From an uncultured Clostridia bacterium (GTDB lineage Bacteria > Bacillota > Clostridia > Oscillospirales > Oscillospiraceae): DNA of 64,000 nt. Of this stretch, positions 17,847-27,389 are shown piece by piece. Positions within the stretch are counted from its first letter, which is position 1, and each line of letters starts with the position of its first letter. Below the pieces are notes generated by a model. That model saw only the letters and a list, made by a program, of their open reading frames with translations, was not told where the DNA came from and made no database searches. The position numbers were made by a program, and so were the translations under genes. Where the stretch lies: NCBI GenBank assembly GCA_937893605.1, contig CALBGG010000139.1, forward strand, positions 1-64,000, read 5' to 3'.

Positions 17847-18533
17847 TTATTTTACGACCTCGAATTTATAACCGACGCCCCAAACGGTCTGCAGAGACCA
17901 TTGGGGTGATACGCCCTCGAGTTTTTCCCTCAGACGCTTGATATGAACGTCGACAGTGCGCGAATCGCCGAAGTAATCAAAGCCCCAAACCTCGTCAAGA
18001 AGCTGGTTGCGGGTGAAAACTATGTTGGGCGAGGCGGCAAGATGATACAGAAGCTCCATCTCTTTGGGCGGAGTGTCGACCTTGACGCCGTCAACTATGA
18101 GTTCATAAGAATCCAGGTTTATTATTAGCTTATCGTAACACAGCTTTTTCTCCTTCGGAGCGGTGTCGGCTTCCGAGCGGCGCATGACCGCATGGATGCG
18201 CGCAAGAAGCTCCTTTACCTCGAAGGGCTTTGTTATATAGTCGTCCGCTCCGATATCGAGACCTGCGACCTTATCGCCCACAGCGCCCTTGGCGGTGAGC
18301 ATGATGATTGGAACGGACGAGGTCTTGCGTATCTCTCGGCAGACCTGCATACCGTCCATGACGGGCATCATGATGTCAAGCAGAACAAGGTCGGGCGATA
18401 TCTCATTGAACATATCTATGCCGCGGCCGCCGTCATGTGCGATGCTGACCTCAAAGCCGTCCTTTTCAAGATAGAGCATGAGAAGCTCGGCGATATTGAC
18501 GTCGTCTTCAACAACAAGGGCTTTTTTACTCAT
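17847..18533 (-). CDS. OmpR-family response regulator
   Basis: A 228-residue two-component regulator. The receiver domain has the acidic pair ED-D (residues 9-11), phospho-acceptor Asp53 in LLDIMMPVMDG and the K of TKPF. The C-terminal winged helix ends in a typical OmpR motif (RTVDVHIKRLREKLE). ATG 18533 is used since AGGGGG lies upstream; an in-frame start at 18554 has no ribosome site. First gene of the RR-kinase-HtrA operon. Confidence 0.94.
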   Translation of the reverse strand: MSKKALVVEDDVNIAELLMLYLEKDGFEVSIAHDGGRGIDMFNEISPDLVLLDIMMPVMDGMQVCREIRKTSSVPIIMLTAKGAVGDKVAGLDIGADDYITKPFEVKELLARIHAVMRRSEADTAPKEKKLCYDKLIINLDSYELIVDGVKVDTPPKEMELLYHLAASPNIVFTRNQLLDEVWGFDYFGDSRTVDVHIKRLREKLEGVSPQWSLQTVWGVGYKFEVVK

Positions 18534-18647
18534 ATTATTTCCCCCTTGGATCAAAATTAATAAACTTATAAATAAGTATACAGTAATTATACAGATAAAA
18601 AAAGAGTTTTAGTTAAAAATCTGTAAAATGGCGCGCCTTTAAGCGTC

Positions 18648-18677
18648 AAAAAAGGAAGCCGCCTGACGGCGGCTTCC
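18648..18677 (-). terminator. Terminator after cstA
   Basis: On the minus strand GGAAGCCGCC-GTCA-GGCGGCTTCC is followed by TTTTTT, about 40 bp after the cstA stop codon and before the promoter region of the response regulator. Confidence 0.92.
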
Positions 18678-18717
18678 CTGATATGTATCGCTATTTGTAT
18701 TTTGTGGGTCTACTAAA

Positions 18718-20445
18718 TTAGTTTGCAGCCTTTGCCTGAGCCTGCTTCTTAAGAGCCTTTATGCCCTCAACAACGAGGTCGATAGCAAGGATGATAAGAA
18801 GAGCGGCAATAACAGCACGGATAACACCCCAGGTAACATCGGTGCCCGCGGAGATGAGGCCGATCTGGGACTTAATAGTAAATACAAGAGAGGTTATAGT
18901 TACAACCAGCATGAAAGCAAACGGGAAGTAGAACATCTTGTTGTCTCTGCCGACCTTGCCGAGCCACGCAGCGACTGCGAGCAGACCGAGAGCGGCCAGC
19001 AGCTGGTTTGCAGCGCCGAACAGAGCCCAGATCTTTGCATAGCCGGTCATGCCGAGCGCAACACCGAGAACTACGGTAATAGCGGTAGCTACATACGGAT
19101 TGGTGAGGACCTTGCGTGCGCCGGTCATATCCTTGAGGCTCTCGCCGGGCTTCATCCAGAATTCCTGGAACATGTAGCGGGCAAGACGGGTAGCGGTATC
19201 AAGCGAGGTGAGGCAGAATGCGGAAACCGCCAGGATGAGCAGAGAATAGGTGACGCTCTGTGCGCCGGAGCCGAAGAGCTCGCCGAGCATTGCGGAAAGG
19301 CCGCCTGCGAAAACTGCGGTGGGGACGACGGTGGTGCCGCCGGCATAATCCTTCCAGATGTACGCAACAGCGCACAGGGAAATGATAGCGAGTGCGGACT
19401 CGATAAGCATGCCGCCGTATGCGATGGGGCGTGCGTCGCGCTCGTTATTGAGCTGCTTTGCGGTCGTGCCGGAAGCAACGAGAGAATGGAAGCCGGAAAT
19501 TGCACCGCATGCAATGGTAACGAAAAGTGCCGGGAACAGGAAACCGAGCGAGGTGCCTGTCGGTGCAACGGTGTCGGTAAAGCCGGTGAATGCGGGCATT
19601 GTATCAATGCTGGGATGGCAGCCGATGATGCCGACAACGGCGAGGATCATCATACCATAGAGCAGGAACGAGCTCAGATAGTCACGCGGCTGCAGCAGGA
19701 TCCATACAGGCGTTACGGATGCAACGAGGATGTATACGCCGCAGATAAGCATCCATGTCTCATAATTGAGGTAGATAGGATGCCAGTTCAGACCAACATA
19801 CATGGCAACTGCGATAAGAACAATGCCGATGGCGGTTGCAACGCCGAGAGGAGCGTTTCTTCTGTAAACGAAGAAGCCGAACAGAATAGCCAGAACGATG
19901 AAGAAGATGGAGATCATCGCAGTGCTGGCATTTGCCGCGCTGGCCGCATAGTCAACAGCGCCGCTTTCAAGGTAGGTCGCCTTGAAGGTGTTTGCAACGA
20001 TCGAGCCGAATGCGGCAACGACGAGCAGAAGGGTCAGGTAAGCGAAGATAATGAACAGGCGCTTTGCCTTCAGGCCGATACTGTCCTGAATAACGGTGCC
20101 TATCGATTTGCCCTTGTTGCGGACAGAGGCGAACAGTGCGCCGTAGTCATGCACACCGCCGAAAAAGATACCGCCGATGAGCACCCAGAGAGTTACGGGC
20201 ACCCAGCCGAAAACTGCGGCCTGAATAGGTCCGTTTATCGGGCCGGCGCCGGCGATGGATGAGAAGTGGTGTCCCATAAGAACAGGCGCCTTCGCGGGAA
20301 CGTAGTCCACGCCGTCTTCCATGGTGTGAGAGGGGGTTGCCTTGTTCGGGTCGACTCCCCATTTTTTGGACAGCCATCTGCCATAGAAGATATAACCTAT
20401 AAGCAGGATAGCAAGGCTGATGACAAGTAATACAGCAGCATTCAT
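18718..20445 (-). CDS. cstA: CstA-family transporter (peptide/pyruvate uptake)
   Basis: A 575-residue integral membrane protein with about 16 hydrophobic segments, full length for the family. Hallmarks are the N-terminal HHFSSIAGAGPINGPIQ and GGVHDYGALFASVRNKGKSI segments. Characterised relatives take up peptides or pyruvate under carbon limitation. The gene is second in a two-gene unit: a 168-residue protein of unknown function ends 25 bp upstream. A strong terminator follows. Confidence 0.94.
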   Translation of the reverse strand: MNAAVLLVISLAILLIGYIFYGRWLSKKWGVDPNKATPSHTMEDGVDYVPAKAPVLMGHHFSSIAGAGPINGPIQAAVFGWVPVTLWVLIGGIFFGGVHDYGALFASVRNKGKSIGTVIQDSIGLKAKRLFIIFAYLTLLLVVAAFGSIVANTFKATYLESGAVDYAASAANASTAMISIFFIVLAILFGFFVYRRNAPLGVATAIGIVLIAVAMYVGLNWHPIYLNYETWMLICGVYILVASVTPVWILLQPRDYLSSFLLYGMMILAVVGIIGCHPSIDTMPAFTGFTDTVAPTGTSLGFLFPALFVTIACGAISGFHSLVASGTTAKQLNNERDARPIAYGGMLIESALAIISLCAVAYIWKDYAGGTTVVPTAVFAGGLSAMLGELFGSGAQSVTYSLLILAVSAFCLTSLDTATRLARYMFQEFWMKPGESLKDMTGARKVLTNPYVATAITVVLGVALGMTGYAKIWALFGAANQLLAALGLLAVAAWLGKVGRDNKMFYFPFAFMLVVTITSLVFTIKSQIGLISAGTDVTWGVIRAVIAALLIILAIDLVVEGIKALKKQAQAKAAN

Positions 20446-20470
20446 AATTTTGGTTCTCTCCCTTCAAGAA

Positions 20471-20977
20471 TTATGTTTTTTTCAGCAGCGTTTTTTTCAA
20501 AAGCTGTGCTGTACTTCTTCCACTGCCGTTTGCGGCAGTCTTTCCCGTCTGGAGCTCAATGACGCCGGTATGAAAATCCATCCAGCCGTAATAAGACAGG
20601 CGGAAGCTCTTATATATTCTTGTCCTTTTTAGCGCACGCAAGGCATCTGGATCACAGGTGTCGCATATAAACAGCGCCGTTATGTATGAGCACATATGTC
20701 CGGGCTTTGGCTCAATGCGGCTCATACCGTCCTTGTGGGCATAATCGCGGCACTGCACGAATATCTCCTTCGTCAGGTGAGGTACATTGAAGATATAGAC
20801 ATACTCGTTGCTGTCGGCCTCCCAAAGCTTCGCTGCCTTGACGAGAACGTATTTCTCCGAGTGAACGTACAAAAACGCCGTCGCCGCCAAAAGCTCATCG
20901 TTTTCCTCAAAACGCTCAACGTCAAAGTAAACGGAATAGCTTTCGCAAAGCTTGTCGATAGCTTCGATTCTTGTCAT
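20471..20977 (-). CDS. Uncharacterised soluble protein, operon partner of cstA
   Basis: A 168-residue protein with no signal peptide or membrane helix and no domain I recognise. It is rich in aromatic residues and ends in a basic tail (KKTLLKKT). GAAGGG lies about 8 bp before ATG 20977. The 25-bp gap to cstA and the lack of a hairpin between them argue for co-transcription, so a role linked to CstA (regulation or assembly) is possible but unproven. Confidence 0.6.
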   Translation of the reverse strand: MTRIEAIDKLCESYSVYFDVERFEENDELLAATAFLYVHSEKYVLVKAAKLWEADSNEYVYIFNVPHLTKEIFVQCRDYAHKDGMSRIEPKPGHMCSYITALFICDTCDPDALRALKRTRIYKSFRLSYYGWMDFHTGVIELQTGKTAANGSGRSTAQLLKKTLLKKT

Positions 20978-21250
20978 TTTCTCACCCTTCCGAAAATCAT
21001 GTTAATAAAGAATAAAAATTGTTAAATTAATATCCAAACGTACTAACAGTATATACCTACGCTCTGTAGAAATCAAGTGCTTTTTCGGCATTTTTAGCAT
21101 TAAAAATTGTCATGTTACACAAAAGACATTGAAGAGAATGTGAATCTAACGATTTATACATATATAATAAGCAAATGCTTCTTTACAAGCGCAAAACAAT
21201 GAAGTATCATGAAACACGACGAAATTTTGAAAATTCACGGAGAAACCTAC

Positions 21251-22366
21251 ATGGATAGTTTTAAGCTTTGCGTGCCCTGTCTGCTCGGCCTCGAGGGACC
21301 TATATCGGACGAATTGCGCCGCATGAAGATGCATGACGTTCAGAACGAAAACGGAAGAGTCTACTTCACGGGCGGCGCGAAGGAGATAGCAAAGGCGAAC
21401 ATAAATCTTCGTATCGGCGAAAGGGTTCTGCTCGAGCTCGGCCGGTTCAAAGCCGAAACCTTTGACGAGCTTTTCGAGCGCACGAAGGCGCTGCCGTGGG
21501 AAATGCTCATCCCTAAGGATGCCGCCTTCCCTGTCAAGGGATACAGCCTCAACTCAAAGCTCTTTTCGGTATCCGACTGCCAGAAGATCATCAAGAAGGC
21601 GATAGTTGAACGGCTTAAGAGCGTTTACGGAATCGAGTGGTTTCCCGAGACGGCAGAGACGTATCAGATACAGTTTTCTATAATGAAGGACATCGCGTCG
21701 CTCTGCATCGACACCTCCGGTCAGGGGCTGCATAAGCGCGGCTACCGCCCGGCGCATAACGCAGCGCCCCTGAAGGAGACGATGGCCGCGGCCATGGTCG
21801 GTCTTTCGCGCTATCGCGGCAGGGAGGATTTCTGCGACCCGTTCTGCGGCAGCGGAACCATACCCATCGAGGCGGCTCTCATCGCGAAAAACCGTGCCCC
21901 CGGTCTGCATCGAGAGTTTAGTGCCATGCAGTGGCGCAGCCTCGACCGCTCAGTTTGGAGGCTCGAGCGCGAGGAGGCGGCGGCGCACGAGTTTAACGGC
22001 AGCTACAATATAATAGGCTCTGACATCGATCCCGCGGCCCTGGAGATAGCGCGAGAGAACGCCGAGCGCGCCGGAGTTTCGGATATCGTTCGCTTTGAAA
22101 GAGCCGACGCCACCAAGTTTGACCGAGTCACCGAAAACGGCATAATCGTCACCAACCCGCCCTACGGCGAGCGCATCATGGAAAAACAGGAGGCCGAGCA
22201 GCTTTACCGGCGCTTCGGCGAGGCCTGGCGCAGGACGGAAAACTGGAAGCTGTACATTCTTTCTTCGCACACGGAATTCGAACGCACCTTCGGAAAAAAT
22301 GCCGACAAAAAACGTAAGCTTTATAACGGAATGATCAAATGCGATCTGTTCATGTATCTCAAATGA
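21251..22366 (+). CDS. THUMP-domain class I SAM-dependent RNA methyltransferase (COG0116, RlmL/YpsC type)
   Basis: A 371-residue RNA guanine-N2 methyltransferase. The N-terminal part (to ~150) is the ferredoxin-like plus THUMP RNA-binding module. The catalytic domain has the SAM-binding DPFCGSGTIPIEAALIA, an acidic motif IIGSDIDP and the active-site TNPPYGER. ATG 21251 is used because GGAG lies 9 bp upstream; an in-frame ATG at 21209 lacks one. It is a stand-alone gene ahead of groESL and its likely target is 23S rRNA by family analogy. Confidence 0.9.
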   Translation: MDSFKLCVPCLLGLEGPISDELRRMKMHDVQNENGRVYFTGGAKEIAKANINLRIGERVLLELGRFKAETFDELFERTKALPWEMLIPKDAAFPVKGYSLNSKLFSVSDCQKIIKKAIVERLKSVYGIEWFPETAETYQIQFSIMKDIASLCIDTSGQGLHKRGYRPAHNAAPLKETMAAAMVGLSRYRGREDFCDPFCGSGTIPIEAALIAKNRAPGLHREFSAMQWRSLDRSVWRLEREEAAAHEFNGSYNIIGSDIDPAALEIARENAERAGVSDIVRFERADATKFDRVTENGIIVTNPPYGERIMEKQEAEQLYRRFGEAWRRTENWKLYILSSHTEFERTFGKNADKKRKLYNGMIKCDLFMYLK

Positions 22367-22418
22367 AATTCGCAAATAAAAATATATAAAATTTTTTGCG
22401 ATTTTTCGCTTTTGGGGC

Positions 22419-22449
22419 TTGAAATTTAAAAAATATGTGCTATTATAAT
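22419..22449 (+). promoter_or_regulatory. groESL promoter
   Basis: TTGAAA (22419-22424) and TATAAT (22444-22449); the spacing of 19 bp is long. It is immediately followed by the CIRCE operator, which would cover the transcription start. Confidence 0.65.
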
Positions 22450-22450
22450 A

Positions 22451-22489
22451 ACCGAGTTAGCACTCAGGTCAAAAGAGTGCTAACTCGGT
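22451..22489 (+). promoter_or_regulatory. CIRCE operator (HrcA binding site), extended perfect palindrome
   Basis: TTAGCACTC-N9-GAGTGCTAA at 22457-22483 matches the CIRCE consensus exactly. The symmetry extends by six more bases on each side (ACCGAG ... CTCGGT), giving 15-bp perfect arms. HrcA, the repressor that reads it, is not encoded in the window. Confidence 0.97.
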
Positions 22490-22533
22490 CGAAATTTTAT
22501 AATTTGTATATTGTTCAATTGGAGGTATATATG

Positions 22534-22818
22534 ATGAAACTAAAACCTTTGGCAGACAGAGTAGTGCTTATGCAGTCCAAAGCCGAGGAAAAGACCCAGA
22601 GCGGCATCTTCCTTGCGGCTTCTGCACAGGAAAAGCCCGAGATATATGAAGTCGTCGAGGTAGGCCCCGGCGGTATAGTCGACGGCAATGAGGTCAAGAT
22701 GGAAGTCAAGGTCGGCGAAAAGGTTCTCGTCGGCAAGTACAGCGGCAGCAAGATAAAGCTCGACGAGCAGGAATACACCATAGTACGTCAGAGCGACATT
22801 CTCGCTATCGTAGAATAA
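22534..22818 (+). CDS. groES: Co-chaperonin GroES
   Basis: A 94-residue Hsp10 that caps the GroEL chamber. The start MKLKPLADRVV is typical and the mobile loop (EEKTQSGIFLA) is intact. ATG 22534 lies 8 bp after GGAGG; the ATG at 22531 is only 5 bp away, so the second is preferred. Cotranscribed with groEL (15-bp gap) from the CIRCE-controlled promoter. Confidence 0.97.
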   Translation: MKLKPLADRVVLMQSKAEEKTQSGIFLAASAQEKPEIYEVVEVGPGGIVDGNEVKMEVKVGEKVLVGKYSGSKIKLDEQEYTIVRQSDILAIVE

Positions 22819-24459
<1,641 letters not shown>

Positions 24460-24494
24460 GAGATATCCCCCCAGATTTAATTGCTGAGTTACAG

Positions 24495-24530
24495 AAAAAT
24501 CTCCGTATCGGAAACGATACGGAGATTTTT
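24495..24530. terminator. Bidirectional terminator between groEL and a LysR-type gene
   Basis: AAAAATCTCCGTATCG pairs perfectly with CGATACGGAGATTTTT (16 bp, loop GAAA), with U-runs in both directions between convergent genes. Confidence 0.95.
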
Positions 24531-24534
24531 TATG

Positions 24535-25419
24535 TTATTTCAGATTGAAATGTTCCAGGACTATTTGAATAAATTTTTCCGTTGCCGGCGATTGACGGCG
24601 GCCCTTTTTGACCGCTATCGCAACGTCGCGGTACTGCGGCGGATCGAGCTCCTTCAGGCGGATATCAAAGGGCATGCGCCCTGTGACAAGCTCCGAGAGC
24701 AGCGACACGCCGAGGCCGCTTTCGACCATTGCCATGATCGAATAGTCATCGTTAACGTCGCAGTATGCGGTAACCGGGGTGTCAAGCAGTGCGTTAAGCT
24801 GGTCAAAGACCTTTGAGACCTCATTGTTTGCCTCATCGGTGAGCTTTATTATGCGCTCCTCGCTGAAGCGCTGCAAGGGGTAGCACGGCGCATCGGCCAA
24901 AGGATGATCCGGCGGAAGCACGGCGAGCATTCTGTCGCGCATGAGCACCGTAACTTCAAGCTCGGGCGAATACGGGGCGCTTATGAAGCCGCAGTCGATC
25001 TCGCCCGCGCACAGAGCCTCCTCCGTCTCGCTGTACTCCATGTTCTGAAGCTGGAATACGATGTGCGGATATCGCTTCTCGAAATTTTTCAGTATTGATG
25101 GCAAGCACTGCGTCGAAAAGCTTGAGCACGAGCCGATGCGTATAAATCCTGTCTCCAGACCCTTGAGCGAATTTGCCTGCTCCTGCAGAGCCTCATAGTG
25201 ACTGCAAAGATCCTTTATATAAGGAAGCATCATCAGCCCGTCCGACGACAAGGCCAGTCCGCCGCGGCTGCGGCGCAGCAGATTGAGGTTCCACTCGTCC
25301 TCAAGATCGGCGACCATACGGCTGACTGCCGACTGCGTATAGCCCATGGCTTCTGCAGCCTTTGTGATGCTGCCCATCTCCGCGACCTTGACGAATGCCT
25401 GATATTTATGAATGGCCAT
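24535..25419 (-). CDS. LysR-family transcriptional regulator
   Basis: A 294-residue regulator: winged helix-turn-helix at 1-65 (FVKVAEMGSITKAAEAMGYT, then QSAVSRMVADLE) and a periplasmic-binding-protein-like effector domain from ~90. GGAGG lies 7 bp before ATG 25419. It has no divergent partner; the 340 bp upstream hold only hairpins and a response-regulator remnant, so its target is not indicated by position. It may act at a distance or on a neighbour since lost. Confidence 0.92.
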   Translation of the reverse strand: MAIHKYQAFVKVAEMGSITKAAEAMGYTQSAVSRMVADLEDEWNLNLLRRSRGGLALSSDGLMMLPYIKDLCSHYEALQEQANSLKGLETGFIRIGSCSSFSTQCLPSILKNFEKRYPHIVFQLQNMEYSETEEALCAGEIDCGFISAPYSPELEVTVLMRDRMLAVLPPDHPLADAPCYPLQRFSEERIIKLTDEANNEVSKVFDQLNALLDTPVTAYCDVNDDYSIMAMVESGLGVSLLSELVTGRMPFDIRLKELDPPQYRDVAIAVKKGRRQSPATEKFIQIVLEHFNLK

Positions 25420-25657
25420 GCTCTGACCTCCGATTCCAAAAATGAATGGTTTGTATAAATTAAATTCTAATATATCATATTATATGTCACAAGCAGACCT
25501 AATGCAACATCAAATTACATTCAAAAAAATCATATAAAGCATGACAAATATTCGCTTGCGTAATGGCGAAAAACATAATATACTTTGATCGTAAAATAAC
25601 GATGCTTGAAAAAAGGTTAACGCCTTTTAGACATATTTCATCCATTCTTTCTCTCTC

Positions 25658-25684
25658 GTTATCGGGTCTCTCCACCCCGATAAC
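25658..25684. other. Perfect inverted repeat in the gene-poor stretch upstream of the LysR gene
   Basis: GTTATCGGG and CCCGATAAC (9-bp arms, 9-nt loop). It lies in the 25420-25760 stretch, which contains no convincing gene. With the hairpin at 25700 it could be part of a regulatory RNA or a scar of rearrangement. Confidence 0.4.
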
Positions 25685-25699
25685 ACCAACAATCTCCCG

Positions 25700-25731
25700 A
25701 AAACCGAGTGTCTTAACCGGCACTCGGTTTT
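25700..25731 (-). terminator. Terminator after the VTC/DUF4956 unit and the response-regulator remnant
   Basis: AAAACCGAGTG and CACTCGGTTTT form an 11-bp perfect stem, the first hairpin reached by minus-strand transcription after the DUF4956 gene. Confidence 0.65.
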
Positions 25732-25760
25732 CGTCGTTTTATAGCTCCCCCGCAAGCTCA

Positions 25761-25823
25761 TTAAGACGTATGCCTCAGCGCTTCGGCAAGGTTGAGCTCA
25801 TCCTCTGCTATCAAAAGCTTCAT
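25761..25823 (-). pseudogene. Truncated response regulator: N-terminal 20 codons only
   Basis: On the minus strand ATG 25823 is preceded by a good ribosome site (GAGGTGATAT) and encodes MKLLIAEDELNLAEALRHTS, then TAA. The first 18 residues are the unmistakable beginning of an OmpR-type receiver domain (beta-1 strand, acidic ED-E pocket, start of helix 1). The rest of the receiver, including the phospho-acceptor aspartate, and the DNA-binding domain are gone. It follows the DUF4956 gene by 49 bp, so a regulator that once belonged to the VTC/DUF4956 unit was probably deleted. The peptide might still be made but cannot be a working regulator. Confidence 0.75.
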
Positions 25824-25872
25824 ATATCACCTCGGAGCAGATTATAAATAGTGTTTCCGAAAAATCAGGCCG

Positions 25873-26535
25873 TCACAGCGATTCCTGCTGGACCTCACGG
25901 CCGCAGACGATGTTGAGGTTTCCGTTGCGGCAGCGCAGCTCGTCGAGAAACTCTTTAGGCACGCTCTCGCCCTTTAGAACGATGCTGTATTGCAGATCGT
26001 AGAGCGTTCCCATATTTGAAGTTTTGACCTTTATTAGCTCGGCCGATTTTGCGTACTTGGCGAAAACATCGTCGAACAGTCCCTCATAGTCGAGGTTTTC
26101 TGGAATGGTTATCTTGAGGCTGCGCTCTGCGGCGGGCGCTTTGCCGAAGCCTGTCACCGTAAGCAGTAGGATGACCGCGGAGATGATGACAAATGATATG
26201 ACTGCAAGTCCGACAAAGCCCATGCCTGTTGCAAGTCCGATGGCCATCGCCATGAACAGAACGCCGATCTCGCGAGCCGTGCCGGGAACCGAACGGAATC
26301 GCACGAGACTGAACGCTCCGGCAACGGCGACGCCCGCACCGACATTGCCGTTAACGAGCATGATAACAAGCTGCACGACCACCGGCAGTATCGCCAGCGC
26401 AACGGCGAAGCTCTGCGTCGAGCGCGAGCGGTACATCCCTACGAATGCGATGCCTATGCCGAGGATAAGCGAGGTAAGAGTACATATTAAAAACGCCGTC
26501 AATGTGAGTCCGGAAGAGATTATTGATTCAAGCAC
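25873..26535 (-). CDS. DUF4956 membrane protein
   Basis: A 220-residue protein. Four to five hydrophobic helices fill residues ~8-135, with a conserved central segment AGAFSLVRFRSVPGTA between helices. The last ~80 residues are a soluble alpha/beta domain. DUF4956 genes commonly sit beside VTC-domain genes, as here, where the two overlap by 16 bp (translational coupling). Probably the membrane partner of the neighbouring VTC protein, perhaps in polyphosphate handling or export; the activity is not established. Confidence 0.85.
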   Translation of the reverse strand: MLESIISSGLTLTAFLICTLTSLILGIGIAFVGMYRSRSTQSFAVALAILPVVVQLVIMLVNGNVGAGVAVAGAFSLVRFRSVPGTAREIGVLFMAMAIGLATGMGFVGLAVISFVIISAVILLLTVTGFGKAPAAERSLKITIPENLDYEGLFDDVFAKYAKSAELIKVKTSNMGTLYDLQYSIVLKGESVPKEFLDELRCRNGNLNIVCGREVQQESL

Positions 26536-27251
26536 AGCTCAGTCCCTCCTTTTTCCGGTTTCAGAATGTTGTTTGTGTAGCAAAAGCCGATCTTTGAAAA
26601 CGAGGTCGGAAAAGCCACGGCTTCGGACAGAAGCCCGCTCAGCCACATAGGGCATGCTCCGGGAAGCTTTATCTCCATGAGAACCTCGTCGCACGGCAGC
26701 ACCGGCGCTCCGTGATCACCCAGGCGCAGATCGAGCTCCGTTGTGCGGCAGCGAATATCGGTGTCGAAGGTAATGCGCAGCTCCGGCTGCTCGATACCGG
26801 CAAAGGCCAGGCGGTCATAGCCTATAAAAATCTTCGGCACAGCCGAGTAAAATGAACGGAACCACTCGATCTCGCGGCCTATCTGGCCGAAGCTCGCACC
26901 GGGTATTTCACCGTCCAGGAAGTCCTTCGCTGTCCCCGGTGCGGCAGTGATCCTGCGCTTGTAGACAACACCGTCGTACTTCTTTTTAAGCTCGACGAAC
27001 ACCCTGCCGTCATCGTCCGGCACGCCGTAGCTGCGGACGCGGAGCTTTTCCTTATACACCGGCTTTTCTATCGACGTGCGCACAAGCTGCCAATCGTCGG
27101 TGTCATAATATATATTGCAGATCGTATACCTGCCGAACTTATCGGCCTGCATATGATCACGCATGCTGTTTAATATAAAACGCTGTTGAGCTTTCGTCAG
27201 GCGGTACTTCTTTTCGTAGCGCTCAAAGCAGCGTTGAATGCCTTCTGCCAT
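26520..27251 (-). CDS. VTC-domain protein (polyphosphate polymerase-like)
   Basis: A 243-residue protein of the VTC/CYTH-like tunnel fold. Basic and acidic residues that line the tunnel are visible: RYEKKYRL at the start, YKEKLRVRSYG, VFVELKKKYDGVVYKRR, and a C-terminal LMEIKLPG. In yeast Vtc4 this domain makes polyphosphate from ATP; bacterial stand-alone versions are less well characterised. It is coupled to the DUF4956 gene and divergent from a carbohydrate-binding lipoprotein gene, a grouping seen in many Firmicutes. Confidence 0.85.
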   Translation of the reverse strand: MAEGIQRCFERYEKKYRLTKAQQRFILNSMRDHMQADKFGRYTICNIYYDTDDWQLVRTSIEKPVYKEKLRVRSYGVPDDDGRVFVELKKKYDGVVYKRRITAAPGTAKDFLDGEIPGASFGQIGREIEWFRSFYSAVPKIFIGYDRLAFAGIEQPELRITFDTDIRCRTTELDLRLGDHGAPVLPCDEVLMEIKLPGACPMWLSGLLSEAVAFPTSFSKIGFCYTNNILKPEKGGTELCLNQ

Positions 27252-27389
27252 GGTGCTTGCCTCCTTTACGATGCCATGATACGCCCGTTGCTTAAAATTT
27301 ACCTAAAAAGAAAAAAAGAATTTTTCTTTAGCTTGGTTTTAAGTTCACGCGTTACAATTGGTTCATTCGAAATAAAGGAGGACGAAAAA

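Noticed and set aside
25499..25723. A 74-codon minus-strand frame starting at a GTG downstream of the regulator remnant
   Set aside because: It starts inside a terminator hairpin, has no ribosome site and no recognisable sequence.
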